A stretch of DNA of 64,000 bases from Urechis unicinctus (GCA_034190875.2 CM067346.1:47355432-47419431); one strand, 5' to 3'. Shown: positions 46,139-58,498, numbered from the stretch's first letter. Notes: a model not told the origin generated them from the letters alone. Translations and numbers: made by a program.

Positions 46139-48171
46139 ACTACGAATCGATGTCAACATTCCACTTAATGCAAAGACATTTTGTCAGAGGCAACAAGTAC
46201 CAATGTTTTGGATACAAAAAGAGATGAGATTGGTTGTAATCCAGCAAATTTATATCAATTGAAGGGCGACAATCCAGACATATACTGCACTGAAGCTGAT
46301 AGACCGGTTGTGGACAATAACATGAGTTCATACCATGCTTGTGCGGCGTGTGGGTCGTTGTTCTTAACCGAAAATAAGTTGGGTTCCCATGATTGTGCTG
46401 GGACCAATATTAAGGAGGAGCACGTACCTGACAGTTCTCTGAAAAGTGAATCTCCGAAGGCTGATAATGAGGGCTATAGGATTGATCAAAAGGATTTAGT
46501 ATCCCACGCAATCACACAGGAAAACGATTTATCACGCTCACAAGACCCAAGATATATGTACTCGTCAAGATCTTGCACGATATGAATCAAAATGCATACT
46601 TCCTGTCGCCACGGTAATAGGTCAGACAGTTACAGCAGCCAACTTAGTGGACCGAAATGTGGCATCCCCAACCAATTCAGATTCTCATAAACATCGATGT
46701 GAAATGCCCACCAGGTCTGATGCCATTGGTCTTTCTGGATTAGATGCTCGAACTAATTAGACAAGCCAAGCAACAGTCGATCCTGATTGCATTCTTGCAC
46801 CAACATCGATTGGACAGTCCTTTCAACAGCTTGATTTTGTGGCCGCACATCCAGATACGGGCCATGCTAACCGTTCAACCATTCCACCTCTTGAACACCC
46901 CACCAGGCAGGAAATCAGCTCAGAATTGCAGGGTGGCATGCGCGCAGAAAATTCGGAATCAAAAGTTCGGAATTGGAGGAAACAAAAAGCTCCACCAATA
47001 TATCCATCCGACTTAAGTTCTGATGGATCAATAGACGGGCTTTCTTTCTGTGACTCGGATTCTGCAGATTCACTCACGAACGAAAATATGACGGTAAATG
47101 TAATTCTAGAACTACGTGATCATCTGTATACTTACAGATATTGCTCCAATAAAAAATCAAAGAATTATGTTGGCTGCAAAGCTTGCCATTTGACTTTCTC
47201 TACTACTGTTGAGTTTCATCTGCTATTTGAACACGTTGTGATTTGCTTTTTCACGAAGGAAGAGTGGTCCTCTCATATAAGCATAGGTCACACTCTATGC
47301 CAAAACTGTGGTAAACGGAAGTTGGATTCATTGGAAGATCTATCAGATGATCAAATTAAGGTTAAACATGCAACAGCGGGGGCTTTCTTCTGTGGATATT
47401 GTGACAGCAATCTTTGGAGCGAAATTAGGCCATTTTAAGTGTGACAAATGCGATGCTAACAAGGTGAGTAAAAAATACATAACCACTACGCACACAGAAA
47501 GGACGGGTTATTCACATGTCAAGAATGTGATGCTGTTTTTTTGTGGTCTAGATTCACTGAAAAGCCACTGTATCCGATTCCATGTTTTGTATTCGGTTCA
47601 TGACGAAAGTACTACCGGAGAACGCTTCTGACGCGTCGCCAGCGAACATGAACAGAACGCACTATTGTCAAAGACGTGCAAAAGACCAGGGAACGAATGT
47701 GGATGCCATTCAACAACCACGTGATAGGCGGAATGATCACTGTCTATGTTCCTGTGAAGACAAAAGTCGACATAATGTTGGCTGCAAAGCTTGCCATTTG
47801 ACTTTCTCTACCACTGTTGAGTTGGATTCGCATGACTGCCAGGCGGCTGTGCTCTGGTTTTCTGATGAGGGATCATCCCCCTGTGGGTCCGGGGGTAGAA
47901 TAGGCCCACTGTATCCTCCTGCATGTCGTAAGAGGCGACTAATAGGGGAAAAATGGGGCTCAACTAAACTGGAAATTTCGTTATTTCGTCACTTCAGGAG
48001 AGCGACGAAGAGACATGGTATGGCACAGGTCATTCGCAAACTATCGTTGCTTCGGCAGAGCAAGTTTTGCCTTACAGATTCGAACGAGAAATGAGCGATT
48101 CAGACGTCTCCGATGAAGAGGAACTGCTGCGTCTGGGTCTCATGTGGGTCATCCTGCCCAGGAGCAAATAA
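46139..48171 (+). pseudogene. C2H2 zinc-finger gene ZNF-B, degenerate paralogue of ZNF-A
   Basis: Shares ZNF-A's two C-x2-C...H-D-C motifs: SYHACAACGSLFLTENKLGS near 46340 and GCKACHLTFSTTVE, which occurs twice (near 47170 and 47790), the second followed by LDSHDCQAAVLWFSDEGS as in ZNF-A. One recognisable finger pair lies near 47440-47500 (FKCDKCDANKVSKKY). Open pieces are 46181-46585, 46839-47438, 47308-47631 and 47582-48094, in different frames, so it is broken several times. Most of the C2H2 array of ZNF-A is missing. An acidic end (MSDSDVSDEEELLRLGL) stops near 48171. It is separated from ZNF-A by the whole Polinton and shares its orientation, as after a segmental duplication. Confidence 0.65.
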
Positions 48172-49617
48172 TCCTTGCAGCAAATAATTCTTCCATATCA
48201 GACAGCAGACATGAGATACCACAAAGGTTTTTATCTAATCAAGTGGTTGCAAGGGTTCATGTTTACAAAGTTGTACCATGTAAATGCAAATGCTCCTCCA
48301 CACGAATTGCAAACAAACTACAACTAATTTCGGACTAGCTGCTGTTGAAAAATAGAGATCCTCTTTTATATAAAAGTAGGCCTTATCAAAGGCTGATTAC
48401 AATATTTTTTAAAGTTGATGTAGATTGATTCTGAGCTAGAACATATATAGGAGAGCAAGTACCACAGCTGTTTTCTTATAGGATTGTCAGTTAGCCCATA
48501 CATGAATGTAAAACTGGACTTAAGGAAGTGAAGATTATGCTATTATATTATCATCGTCGTCAGAGTTACAGCAGAGATTTTATGAATGTCAAGGCTAAAA
48601 CATATTTGCCATACAATATGTCATCCTTTATTACATACATTAATATTCCCATCATTACATATGACCTCCATAGAGAACAGCCCCAATTCCATTGTTTGCA
48701 TAACCCAGCATCCTGGTTTCAGCCCAACCTGCTTGAACCTTTGGGCCTTGCAAGTGGGATACTTCCCCTACAGACAACAGCACGGGCACATGTCAGATAA
48801 TGATGTACAAAGGTGACAGTTTTTTCTATTTACACATAAATCTGTACCGAGGCTAGCAGTCATTATTTACAATTTCATTATACGTATGACAAAAAATATT
48901 TGAGCATGGATAAATCAACAATGTCACATGGTTATTTTACAGGCGTTACAGGTATACTGCATACAGGCAGTTTATGCGCTGGTGCTGGGGACATCTTGGA
49001 CAAAAGATAAGAGTTCCGTTACCAGCCTGCGCTGTTACAACAATACGAGATAACTTCCCATCACCAGACTATCAAGGATTCCTCTACCCTCCACTTACCT
49101 AGGACTTGTCTTGATTCATGCGGAACCTACTCTGGTGTGCCTCAATGGCTTGTCGTGGATCTGGTCTCACTGCATCTGCACACATGGTGCTTGTGTCTTG
49201 GGCAGGATTTGCTAGCAAACTAGCAAGAACTCAGCTATCAGGCACTCAACATACTCTGAAACATAACAGGAATCAAGTCACAGCTTGCACACCAGACTGG
49301 CACTTATAACCTTATATCCCCATGGTTATTGAATTTGTCGTTGTTTACATTTTATATAACAGTAAAAATATTCACCAAATGTTGCCTTTGTTGCTACTTA
49401 AGTGACAACATGCCCCTGCTTAAACTTGGGGCATCTTAGCTTGAAGACTGGATCCCCAGTCTCAATCTGTGATACAATTAACCAATTATACGTGACCTAC
49501 ATATATTTTGCATATCAGCACAAATTTAATGACTCGCAAATTTAATTCAGAATATACAAACACCACCATGAAGGAGCACTGTAAAAAGCAACAAATTATA
49601 TCATAAGAATGGTACTT
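48172..49617. other. Region without a clear gene
   Basis: No feature can be supported. The part from 49100 to 49310 on the minus strand may hold a 3' exon of the THAP-linked pseudogene, but nothing matches the family well. Confidence 0.4.
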
Positions 49618-51589
49618 GCCTGGCAACCATACCCTCATAGAAGAAGACCAGCAGCTTGGGGGCGAAGTGGTTGACTAAACTATGGAAGGCTTCAACCGAT
49701 GATGTTTACAAGTCCCCTGACAGTTTGCGAACATCCTGGCAGAGTAGATGGTTGTTGACCAACTTCTCAAGCTTAACAGCTGCATGACTGCTTGTTAGAA
49801 CCAAGTTATGTAAGTAATTTGGTAGCTTGATCATTGCAGTATTTTGTAGAAAAATTCGACCTAAGCATCTCGTAAAACTTGTAAAGGCATATAACTAGGC
49901 CATTTACTAAATAATGAATAAATTATGATGCCCAAAAAGTCGAACCTGGTTCTAGCCATTTCTTCCTAGCAGCATTGCCTTCAAGCTGTGGATGTATACA
50001 AGAGGGAAATGTGCTACCATGACCTGTGTGGATATTCTGTACGTGGTTTGCAACAGATTTTCACTTAGATAGGATGATGTCGCCATTGTTGTCTGCAGTA
50101 GATGAGGCACTCCAGTAGAGATAATTGGTGATACTGGGGATCCATGCAAACAGTGAATAGCAGCCCCGCACTCTGGCTGCAGCTTCCAGTTTCTTGCAAA
50201 GTCCTAATACACAGAGCAAATAATTACATTTTACCCAGTTCATCTTACAATAATAAAAGCATATGACAGTTGTGACGTACAAAACAGTCAAAGATTATAT
50301 GTATTTGGCAACATGCCACATGTCATACTGACGTCTGGTCTCTGGCAATGTTTCCCTGATCCATTTGACTATGGATCTACACAGACAGATTACACAAATT
50401 CCCTACTAATGAGATCTAATGTTTGTAGGGGAGTATAATGTAACATTTATATGCTGATCCATAAATAAACACCAAGAACCACTTAGGGTCGAGGTGATAT
50501 GGCATGGCATTATATTTTGCGAGTAATGTACTACTGAACATACACGTCTGTCTGTGATAATTGTTTTAATGGTGAGGCCATAGTCATGTAGTAGCTGCAC
50601 AGAACGTTCCAGCCCCTCCAGTTCCATATGGTAGCTGCCACCAGTCTCTGTGCACTGTAACACATTAACGGTAACATATTGTATGGATTCATAGACAGAA
50701 GGGATGAGGAGGTACAAGTGAATAGTTATAACTGCAAATAGTATAAATACTCTTACCTGCACCAATTGGATGTCTATTACTTATTTGACTCCAGCTCCAT
50801 TGTGGTGTAAGAGCCAAACTTTGCAGAATGATCGGGGCTGTCAGCGTGGCCGACACCTCCTATTGTTATGTCATCCTTCTCCTGTAGGGCCACTAATAGC
50901 GAAGTCAGCTGGTTCTCCCACACCTTATTGATGACAGGCTGCATCAGCATTGTCTGGTACCGAAAAAATGTTGATGGAGAAGTCGCCTTAACTCCCATAA
51001 ATTTGAGAGATCGAAGCACCTTCGTTGGTGTGGCTCCAGCAAATAATATTGAAGCGGAAAGAAGGACATTTCCTGCAGCGTAGGTGCCCAACATAGGGCT
51101 GACTCCGCCACACAGTGTCTTTATCACAGTTGTGGCAGCTGAAAGTGATCACCCTACCACTTTAGGATTCTTACTACTTATATCCATACCCCCACATTTG
51201 GGACAGTGGATCCATGACATCAACTTCAAAAGATAGGAAGAAAATATGAGGAACTTTGGTTCCTTTGTTCAGCGGAGTACCTGGCACAGGCCAATATATG
51301 TCTTGAATGTCATCCTCGTAGTCTTCATCATCTGATGCAGCAGAACTTTGGAAGGATGGCATGTAGTCGGATGAGAAATTTGCATCAATGGTCCGAGAAG
51401 GGTCTTCACCACTATACTCATCAGAGTCATGCTCCATTGGCTTGTTCTCCGTTTCTCCTAGCATCCTCAATGGCGGGCCTTCAAGGATATTGCATTGGAC
51501 ACCTGAACACATTTGTTATATAAACAAGATGCCCATGAAACCATAGGGGAACTTGGCCTTATAAAAATAATTACCAAAAATATACAATC

Positions 51590-52040
51590 GGACATATATT
51601 GACGGTTTTATAGGTGCTCAAAATATTCATGAAACTTATGTTGCCATTTCGACCGATACCACATTTTTTCGACCTTAGGCGCTTGGGAAAACCGTCGGTG
51701 TGATAGCCACATATGTCATTAGAAAATGTTTGCAATTAGAATGAGCTACACAATGGTGTAAAGTTTGTAACGATCCCACCATTATTAACGGAGCTATTCG
51801 AGGTACTAGTTTTTCACTTATTGGATGACCTTGACCTTAGTTTTGGGTCAAGGTAAAAAAAAAACCTCTCGGTTCTGCGCATCATCCACGCCTAGCGATT
51901 GACGAAAAAAAATTTGAAAATTTCAAAAATTGCGACCTGTATCGCGGATCAAAAAAATGTTAACAAACATACATACATACATACAAACTTACAAACCGGG
52001 CCGATCGCCATAACTTGGCTTCGAGCCAAGTTAATAAACA
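51590..52040. repeat. Interspersed element with ACAT microsatellite and hairpin, in an intron
   Basis: Lies between two THAP-gene exons. Contains GACCTTGACC..GGTCAAGGT, an (ACAT)n tract near 51966-51985 and a perfect hairpin AACTTGGCT-TCG-AGCCAAGTT at 52012-52032. It looks like a repeat insertion but no second copy is in this window. Confidence 0.35.
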
Positions 52041-52521
52041 CAGACGTACATGTGCCTATACATATTTACAACAGTATTTACTGTTTCAGTGTAACTGGAT
52101 TAACTTTCAGTGGCATCAATAATTGTATTCTTGAAAAATTGTCTATCAATGACACAACTATACATTAAATACCTATTGAGTGACACTGCTGCTCTGTCTG
52201 CACTCTTGTGTTGCTGGGCTTCAAGCGTTCTGTCTGCGATGCCTTGGACCTTGTCTGTTCTAGTGCTTCCATCAATTGGGTGCAGTCATCCATGGATTCA
52301 GAAGGATGCACAGAATCGTCATCAGTGCCAGGAATTGGTTCAGGTTCAGCTATCTGACAGGCGCCCCTTGAACATCCAGTGACATTTTCAGCCATAGCTG
52401 CTTCCAAAATCTGTATACCAAAGAAGTAACTAATCAATTGGGATAGAATTTATGCACAAACCAACAAACACATAGTGTCTATTCAACATTACATGCATGA
52501 TAGTTGTTCAGTGGCCACACC

Positions 52522-52957
52522 CGTCACTTGGCCTTATTCTGGATAGGGGTGTGCCACGGGACCTGGAAAACCCGTACCCGTCGTACAAGGTCAAAATGGC
52601 CAAAGCATACCCCGTCGTACAAGGTATTATGCGAATGTATAACCCGTCATACAAGGTGAAAATGGCAAAAATGCATACCCCGTCGTACAAGATATTATGC
52701 ATTTGTATTGTCAACGATCGATAGGAAATATGTATATTCAACTGGTTATACAGGTGGGAAGAGAAAAACATACCCTGTCGTACAATACGAAGCCCCCAAA
52801 AAACCTGTCGTACAGATTGAAGCTGAAAAACATACCCCGTTGTACAAGTATGAGGCCCAATAAAACCTGTCGTACAAGTCGAGAGGCCGAAAAAACATAC
52901 CCCGTCGCGCGGCACATATATACTACCTCTATACACTTAAGTGCCCCCCCCCCCGGG
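52522..52957 (+). mobile_element. MITE-like element with poly-C end, copy 1
   Basis: From CACTTGGCCTTATTCTGGAT to AAGTG plus 13 C and a G run. Inside, a unit around CCCGTCGTACAAG repeats about eight times. An inverted relative is at 57036-57326. CCACACCC on the left and CCGCACCC on the right could be an 8-bp target duplication with one change. Confidence 0.7.
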
Positions 52958-53429
52958 GGCCGCACCCACTCCTCGCCTTAATGGAATGCATCAGCTAAAT
53001 CAATCTACAGAATTATCATATTTATATAGATCCATGAATTTGTTGCATGGTCGAAATGTATTGACCCTCTTAACAAGATAATGGACTATTTATTCAATAC
53101 TGATGCAACAAGAAAGTCCTTGAGTCTCACCCTCTGTTTTAGACCTACAGTCGAGTCTGCTTAACCGGGCTCTCTGCTTCTCTCTCTTGATAAAGGCAGG
53201 TCTGCTTTTCTTGGGCTGGGGTGGGAGGGGTTCACTTCGCTCTGCTGCTTGACAGCAGAGGCCGACGCAAAAAGAGTAGGCACAGCATCTTGCTTCAAAA
53301 CCCGCTTACACCGTGGTATCCAACCCAGCTCTTCTCTAAGTTTCGGTGCCTGTTCAAAACATTCCTCGGTGGAATGAACCGAGCACACTAACTAGTACTT
53401 GCCCTTGCCCGGCCATTTGTCTCGCGATC

Positions 53430-53480
53430 GTAGCACCCGACGGTAATATAACTTTTTTATAAGACGTCGTGCACGGCTAC
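53430..53480. repeat. 51-bp foldback, copy 1
   Basis: GTAGC..CCGACG and CGTCGTGCACGGCTAC pair around an AT-rich loop containing CGGTAATATAAC. It abuts the donor of the THAP gene's first exon. Confidence 0.75.
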
Positions 53481-54195
53481 CGGTACCTGGCCAATCCATT
53501 GTTTTTTCAAATCGTCCTTACCAGGAAACCTGAACAAACTCACGCCGTCCCGACTGGTACGCAAGCAGCCCCCAACACAACAACGATTAACCATCGTGTT
53601 CAGGCGGTCACAATATGGCTGAAAACGATCCAAAATCCCAAAACGAGAGAGGCGAACTCCGACGATGTAAACATACATTTATTCAGCTTTTCATAACGTT
53701 AATCATAAATTATGGTAATTTTTCATTTGGCAATCATAACGTTTGCTCCGAATTCGCGCCTACAGTACGCTGTTAGCATTTAATTGCTAGCTCATATCTC
53801 ACTCAGAGAAACCAGTGGAAGGATAGTTATAAGGCTAAATCAGAGAAATCAGTCCATGGATAGTTGTAAAGGTAAATGTGGTTTAAATAAATTACAATTT
53901 CATAATTATTATCATATGTATGATACATTTCTTATATTCGTTACCAACATGTTTGTTATATAGATAAAATTATTATTTGTTCGAATGAATTCAATTTGTC
54001 GAGTATGGCCTATGGGCGTTGTAATCAGGTAATGTTACATAATATTTCTCAGCTATTCTTTTTGAATATGCTTCAACACTCACATAAACCAGATAAAATG
54101 AAAGCATCTGTGGTAGAAATATTGACCAATAATATCATAGTATTGGCCAGTACATTCAATTATGATGTGTTAACTTGTAACCTTATATAGAGGTT

Positions 54196-54246
54196 AGCCG
54201 CGCACGACGGTAATAAAAATATATACCAAAGACGTCGTGCACGGCT
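54196..54246. repeat. 51-bp foldback, copy 2
   Basis: AGCCGCGCACGACG pairs with CGTCGTGCACGGCT (one mismatch) around GGTAATAAAAATATATACC. Flanked by TAGAGGT on both sides (54188-54194 and about 54250-54256), a candidate target duplication. Confidence 0.75.
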
Positions 54247-54485
54247 ATGTAGAGGTAGCCTAAAATATTCTAACTAGCCAGTTTCAGAAAAAAATAGACC
54301 ATCAAGCATAAGTGTATTAATATCGTACGCTTGACTAGTGGGAATTCTAGTGATCTCTTTTATATCCCAAATAAATTAAAAACAGACACAAAAAGTAAAT
54401 TTTAATAGGGTATTTAAACTCCGTAATAATGAGACAAGGAGAGGATTAGCCATTGTCAGACGGTAATATAAATATATACAACAAG

Positions 54486-54661
54486 ACCTAACCACCACAA
54501 ATAGAAAACTGAGGCAAGGAGGAGACCCAACCAGCACACATAGACTACTGAGGCAAGGAGGAGACCCAACCACCACACATAGACTACTGAGGCAAGGAGG
54601 AGACCCAACCACCACACATAGACTACTGAGGCAAGGAGGAGACCCAACCAGCACACATAGT
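54486..54661 (-). repeat. 39-bp minisatellite, minus-oriented block
   Basis: About 4.5 copies of the same unit as the next block but in the opposite orientation (GAGGCAAGGAGGAGACCCAA). Confidence 0.95.
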
Positions 54662-54667
54662 CAAATG

Positions 54668-57000
54668 AGTGTCTCCTCCTTGCCTCAGTTTTCTATGTGT
54701 GGTGGTTGGGTCTCCTCCATGCCTCAGTTGTCTATGTGTGTTGGTTGGGTCTCATCCTTGCCTCAGTAGTCTATTTGTGCTGGTTGGGTCTCCTCCTTGC
54801 CTCAGTAGTCTATGTGTGCTGGTTGGGTCTCCTCCTTGCCTCACTAGTCTATGTGTGGTGGTTGGGTCTCCTCCTTGCCTCATTAGTCTATGTGTGGTGG
54901 CTGGGTCTCCTCCTTGCCTCAGTAGTCTATGTTTGCTGGTTGGGTCTCCTCCTTGCCTCAGTAGTCCATGTGTGGTGGTTGGGTCTCCTCCTTGCCTCAG
55001 TTATCTATGTGTGCTGGTTGGGTCTCCTCCTTGTGTCAGTTGTCGTATGTTTGGTGGTTGAGTCTCCTCCTTGCCTCATTAGCCTATGTGTGCTCGTTGG
55101 GTCTCCTCCTTGCCTCAGTAGTCCATGTGTGGTGGTTGGGTCTCCTCCTTGCCTCAGTAGTCTATGTGTGCTGGTTGGGTCTCCTCCTTGTGTCAGTTGT
55201 CGTATGTTTGCTGGTTGGGTCTCCTCCTTGCCTCACTAGTCTATGTGTGGTGGTTGGGTCTCCTCCTTGCCTCATTAGTCTATGTGTGTTGGTTGAGTCT
55301 CCTCCTTGCCTCATTAGTCTATGTTTGCTGGTTGGGTCTCCTCCTTGCCTCATTAGTCTATGTTTGCTGGTTGGGTCTCCTCCTTGCCTCAGTAGTCTAT
55401 GTGTGCTGGTTGGGTCTCCTCCTTGCCTCAGTTGTCTATGTGTGTTGGTTGGGTCTCCTCCTTGCCTCCTCCTTTAGTCTATGTTGCTGGTTGGTTGGGT
55501 CTCCTCCTTGCCTCAGTAGTCTATGTGTGTTGGTTGGGTCTCCTCCTTGCCTCATTAGTCTATGTGTGTGGTTGGGTCTCCTCCTTGCCTCATTAGTCTA
55601 TGTTTGCTGGTTGGGTCTCCTCCTTGCCTCAGTAGTCTATGTTTGCTGGTTGGGTCTCCTCCTTGCCTCATTAGTCTATGTGTTGTTGGGTCTCCTCCTT
55701 GCCTCATTAGTCTATGTTGGGTCTCCTCCTTGCCTCAGTAGTCTATGTGTGCTGGTTGGGTCTCCTCCTTGCCTCAATAGTCTATGTTTGGTGGTTGAGT
55801 CTCCTCCTTGCCTCAGTAGTCTATGTGTGCTGGTTGGGTCTCCTCCTTGCCTCATTAGTCTATGTGTGTTTGTTGGGTCTCCTCGCCTCATTAGTCTATG
55901 TGTGCTGGTTGGGTCTCCTCCTTGCGTCAGTTGTCGTATGTGTGGTGGTTGTTGTCTCCTCCTTGCCTTAGTAGTCTATGTGCTGGTTGGGTCTCCTCCT
56001 TGCCTCAGTAGTCTATGTGTGCTGGTTGGGTCTCCTCCTTGCCTCAGTAGTCTGTGTGCTTCTCCTGGTTGGGTCTCCTCCTTCTCCTCCTTAGTAGTCT
56101 ATGTGTGTTTGGTTGGGTCTCCTCCTTGCCTCTCATTAGTCTATGTGTGTGGTTGGGTCTCCTCCTTGCCTCATTAGTCTATGTGTGGTGGTTGGGTCTC
56201 TCCTTGCCTCATTAGTCTATGTGTGGGTCCTCCTTGGTTGGTTGGGTCTCCTCCTTTCCTCAGTAGTCTATGTGTGCTGGTTGGGTCTCCTCCTTGCCTC
56301 AGTAGTCTATGTGTGCTGGTTGGGTCTCCCTCCTATGTTTGGTGGTTGCTCTCAGTAGTCTATGTGTGGTGGTTGGGTCTCCTCCTTGCCTCATTAGTCT
56401 ATGTGTGTTGGTTGGGTCTCCTCTTTGCCTCATTAGTCTATGTGTGGTGGTTGGGTCTCCTCCTTGCCTCAGTAGTCTATGTTTGATGGTTGGGTCTCCT
56501 CCTTGCCTCATTAGTCTATGTTTGCTGGTTGGGTTCCCCCTTGCCTCATTAGTCTATGTGTGCTGGTTGGGTCTCCTCCTTGCCTCAGTAGTCTATGTGT
56601 GCTGGTTGGGTCTCCTCCTTGCCTCATTAGTCTATGTTTGCTGGTTGGGTCTCCCCCTTGCCTCATTAGTCTATGTGTGTTGGTTGGGTCTCTTCCTTCC
56701 CTCATTAGTCTATGTTTGCTGGTTGGGTCTCCTCCTTGCCTCATTAGTCTATGTTTGATGGTTGGGTCTCCTCCTTGCCTCATTAGTCTATGTGTGGTGG
56801 TTGGGTCTCCTCCTTGCCTCATTAGTCTATGTGTGTTGGTTGGTTCTCCTCCTTACCTCAGTTATTTATGTGTGGTAGTTGTGTCTCCTCCTTGCCTCAG
56901 TTGACTATGTGTGCTAGTTGTGTCTCCTCCTTGCCTCATTAGTCTATGTGTGCTGGTTGAGCCTCCTCCTTGCCTCAGTTATCTATGGGGTGGTGGTTGG
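54668..57000 (+). repeat. 39-bp minisatellite array, plus-oriented block
   Basis: Around 60 copies of a 39-base unit (TCTCCTCCTTGCCTCAGTAG then TCTATGTGTGCTGGTTGGG) with frequent small variants and some shortened units. Because 39 is a multiple of three, open frames of up to 337 codons appear on both strands (repeating WLGLLLASVVYVC); these are not genes. Confidence 0.97.
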
Positions 57001-57035
57001 GTATACTCGGCGCATCACTGTTAGACGTGTGGTGG

Positions 57036-57326
57036 CCCGGGGTGGGGGGGGGAGCACTTATGTATATAGAGATAGTATATATGTGCCCCGCGACGGGGTA
57101 TGTTTTTTGGGTCTCTCGACTTGTACGACGGGTTTTTGGGCCTCATACTTGTACGACGGGTTATGTTTTTCAGGTTCAATGTGTACGACGGGTTATAAAT
57201 TCGCATAATACCTTGTTCGATGGGGTATGCTTTTTGGCCATTTTGACCTTGTACGATGTGTACGGGTTTTTGAGGTACCGCGGCACACCCCTATCCAGAA
57301 TAAGGCCAAGTGCCCCCCCCCCCGGG
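57036..57326 (-). mobile_element. MITE-like element with poly-G/C ends, copy 2
   Basis: Inverted copy of 52522-52957, shorter. Ends CCCGGGGTGGGGGG...AGCACTTA and CCAAGTGCCCC...CCCGGG are inverted repeats. Flanked by TGTGGTGG on both sides (8 bp), which fits the hAT superfamily, though that sequence also occurs in the surrounding minisatellite. Confidence 0.75.
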
Positions 57327-57899
57327 TGTGGTGGTTGTCTCTTAGCCTCATATATCCAACAACGTTCGCTTAAAGACGCGACATTTATCTTTTTTGTACT
57401 ATTTGTCGAATGCGATTAAATTGCGACTGAATAAACCTTAAATGTATACAAATATTCTTGCTAAAGACCAACATAACGAATTAATAGCATACTTGCCCAA
57501 GACCAGCATGACGAAATAGTAGCGCTCCCAAACCTGTGCTCGCTGGGTACCACCCAACCAGCCTCTTTTCTTCGCTGATCTCCCTCATCAATAGACCAGT
57601 TCAGAGTCTCGCGAGCGCGGCACTTCCGGTCTCGGGTCAAAGGTCAATTCGGGAAAACATATTGTATGATCAATGTGGGTGCGTGTGTTTTACTGCACAA
57701 GTTGTGATATTTCGTTCCTTTCCATCGTGTTTATTTCTGCTTTAATTTGCTATCTGTGGTCAATGTGACCCAGTATGGCTTCGGAAAGAAAAGCAAGATT
57801 ATTTCACTATAAATTAAACATTAAGACGCACATTTTTGTTTGTATCAGCATGAGAACGCTACACTGTACAGTATTATTTTCACCAACGCTAAATTTATC
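57327..57899. other. Spacer after the minisatellite, nothing recognised
   Basis: No gene or known repeat beyond a last degenerate minisatellite stretch. Confidence 0.4.
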
Positions 57900-58203
57900 T
57901 CATGCAAGAAGGTTAATTCCTTCATGAGCAATTATAATTAATAACTTAGATCTATCTATCCCTCCTATTAAATAAACAAGTGGGGGATGCAAGTTGCAGA
58001 TTGCTGCACATATAACAAGAATGTCATCAATAAGAGGCACAAGTGAGATGGGCAAAACACCTTTAATTAATTTGAACCACTTAATCCTGTTGATGGCACA
58101 CTCCACGTGTATTCGAGCATTAGCTATACTCTTTTTGTCTTCAGTGCATCCTTTCTTGTCATTTGCTCCAAACCGTGACCGGGAGGTGGGATTTCTAAGG
58201 TAC

Positions 58204-58498
58204 TATGGCCATTTGGGTCTCCGGTGTGCGTGTAGGGATGTTGATGAGAGACGATAATTCTGGTTGACTCTGGCACTGTAGGTAGTAGTAGCCGCTTGTA
58301 GTAAATACTCGTGACTTTATATGGATTTCTATTTTCTTTATTCGTCTCTGCTGGCTGGCACGCTCGGGTTCTGATTCTGGTATTTTGTTGTGGGATGAAT
58401 ATGTCTCTGGAATACTGTATATGTGTCTGATGGAGAGGTGTTGGGTGTATGTGTTCGTAAGTGTATGTGTGTATGTATGCGTTTGTTGGGGGGTGAAA
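58204..58498. repeat. Left terminal direct repeat, short form (295 bp)
   Basis: Matches 60019-60247 plus 60634-60699 almost perfectly. It lacks 386 bases that are present in the right copy. Confidence 0.9.

Larger units (their letters stand above)
49618..53594 (-). pseudogene. THAP-domain, transposase-like multi-exon gene, inactivated
   Basis: A member of a widespread invertebrate family pairing a THAP zinc domain with a transposase-like body. Exons on the minus strand: THAP start 53594-53487 (NRCCVGGCLRTSRDGVSLFR); THAP end about 53391-53200 (VCSVHSTEECFE, RCKRVLKQDAVPTLF); about 52410-52176; about 51504-51180 (a shift leads to HCPKCGGMD); 51127-50777 (HADSPDHSAKFGSYT); about 50655-50480 (TETGGSYHMELEGLERS, TIITDRR); about 50387-50312 (RQYDMWHVAKY); about 50205-49935 (WIPSITNYLYWSAS, NIHTGHGSTFPSCIHP); about 49810-49618 (SSVEAFHSLVNHFAPK). 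TGA stands near 50065 and near 51148, TAA near 49716, and part of the THAP core is missing between its first two exons. Inactive. Confidence 0.75.

Noticed and set aside
55164..56177. 337-codon open frame with membrane-like repeats
   Set aside because: It is a read-through of the 39-bp minisatellite; the same is true of all long frames at 54.4-57.0 kb on both strands.
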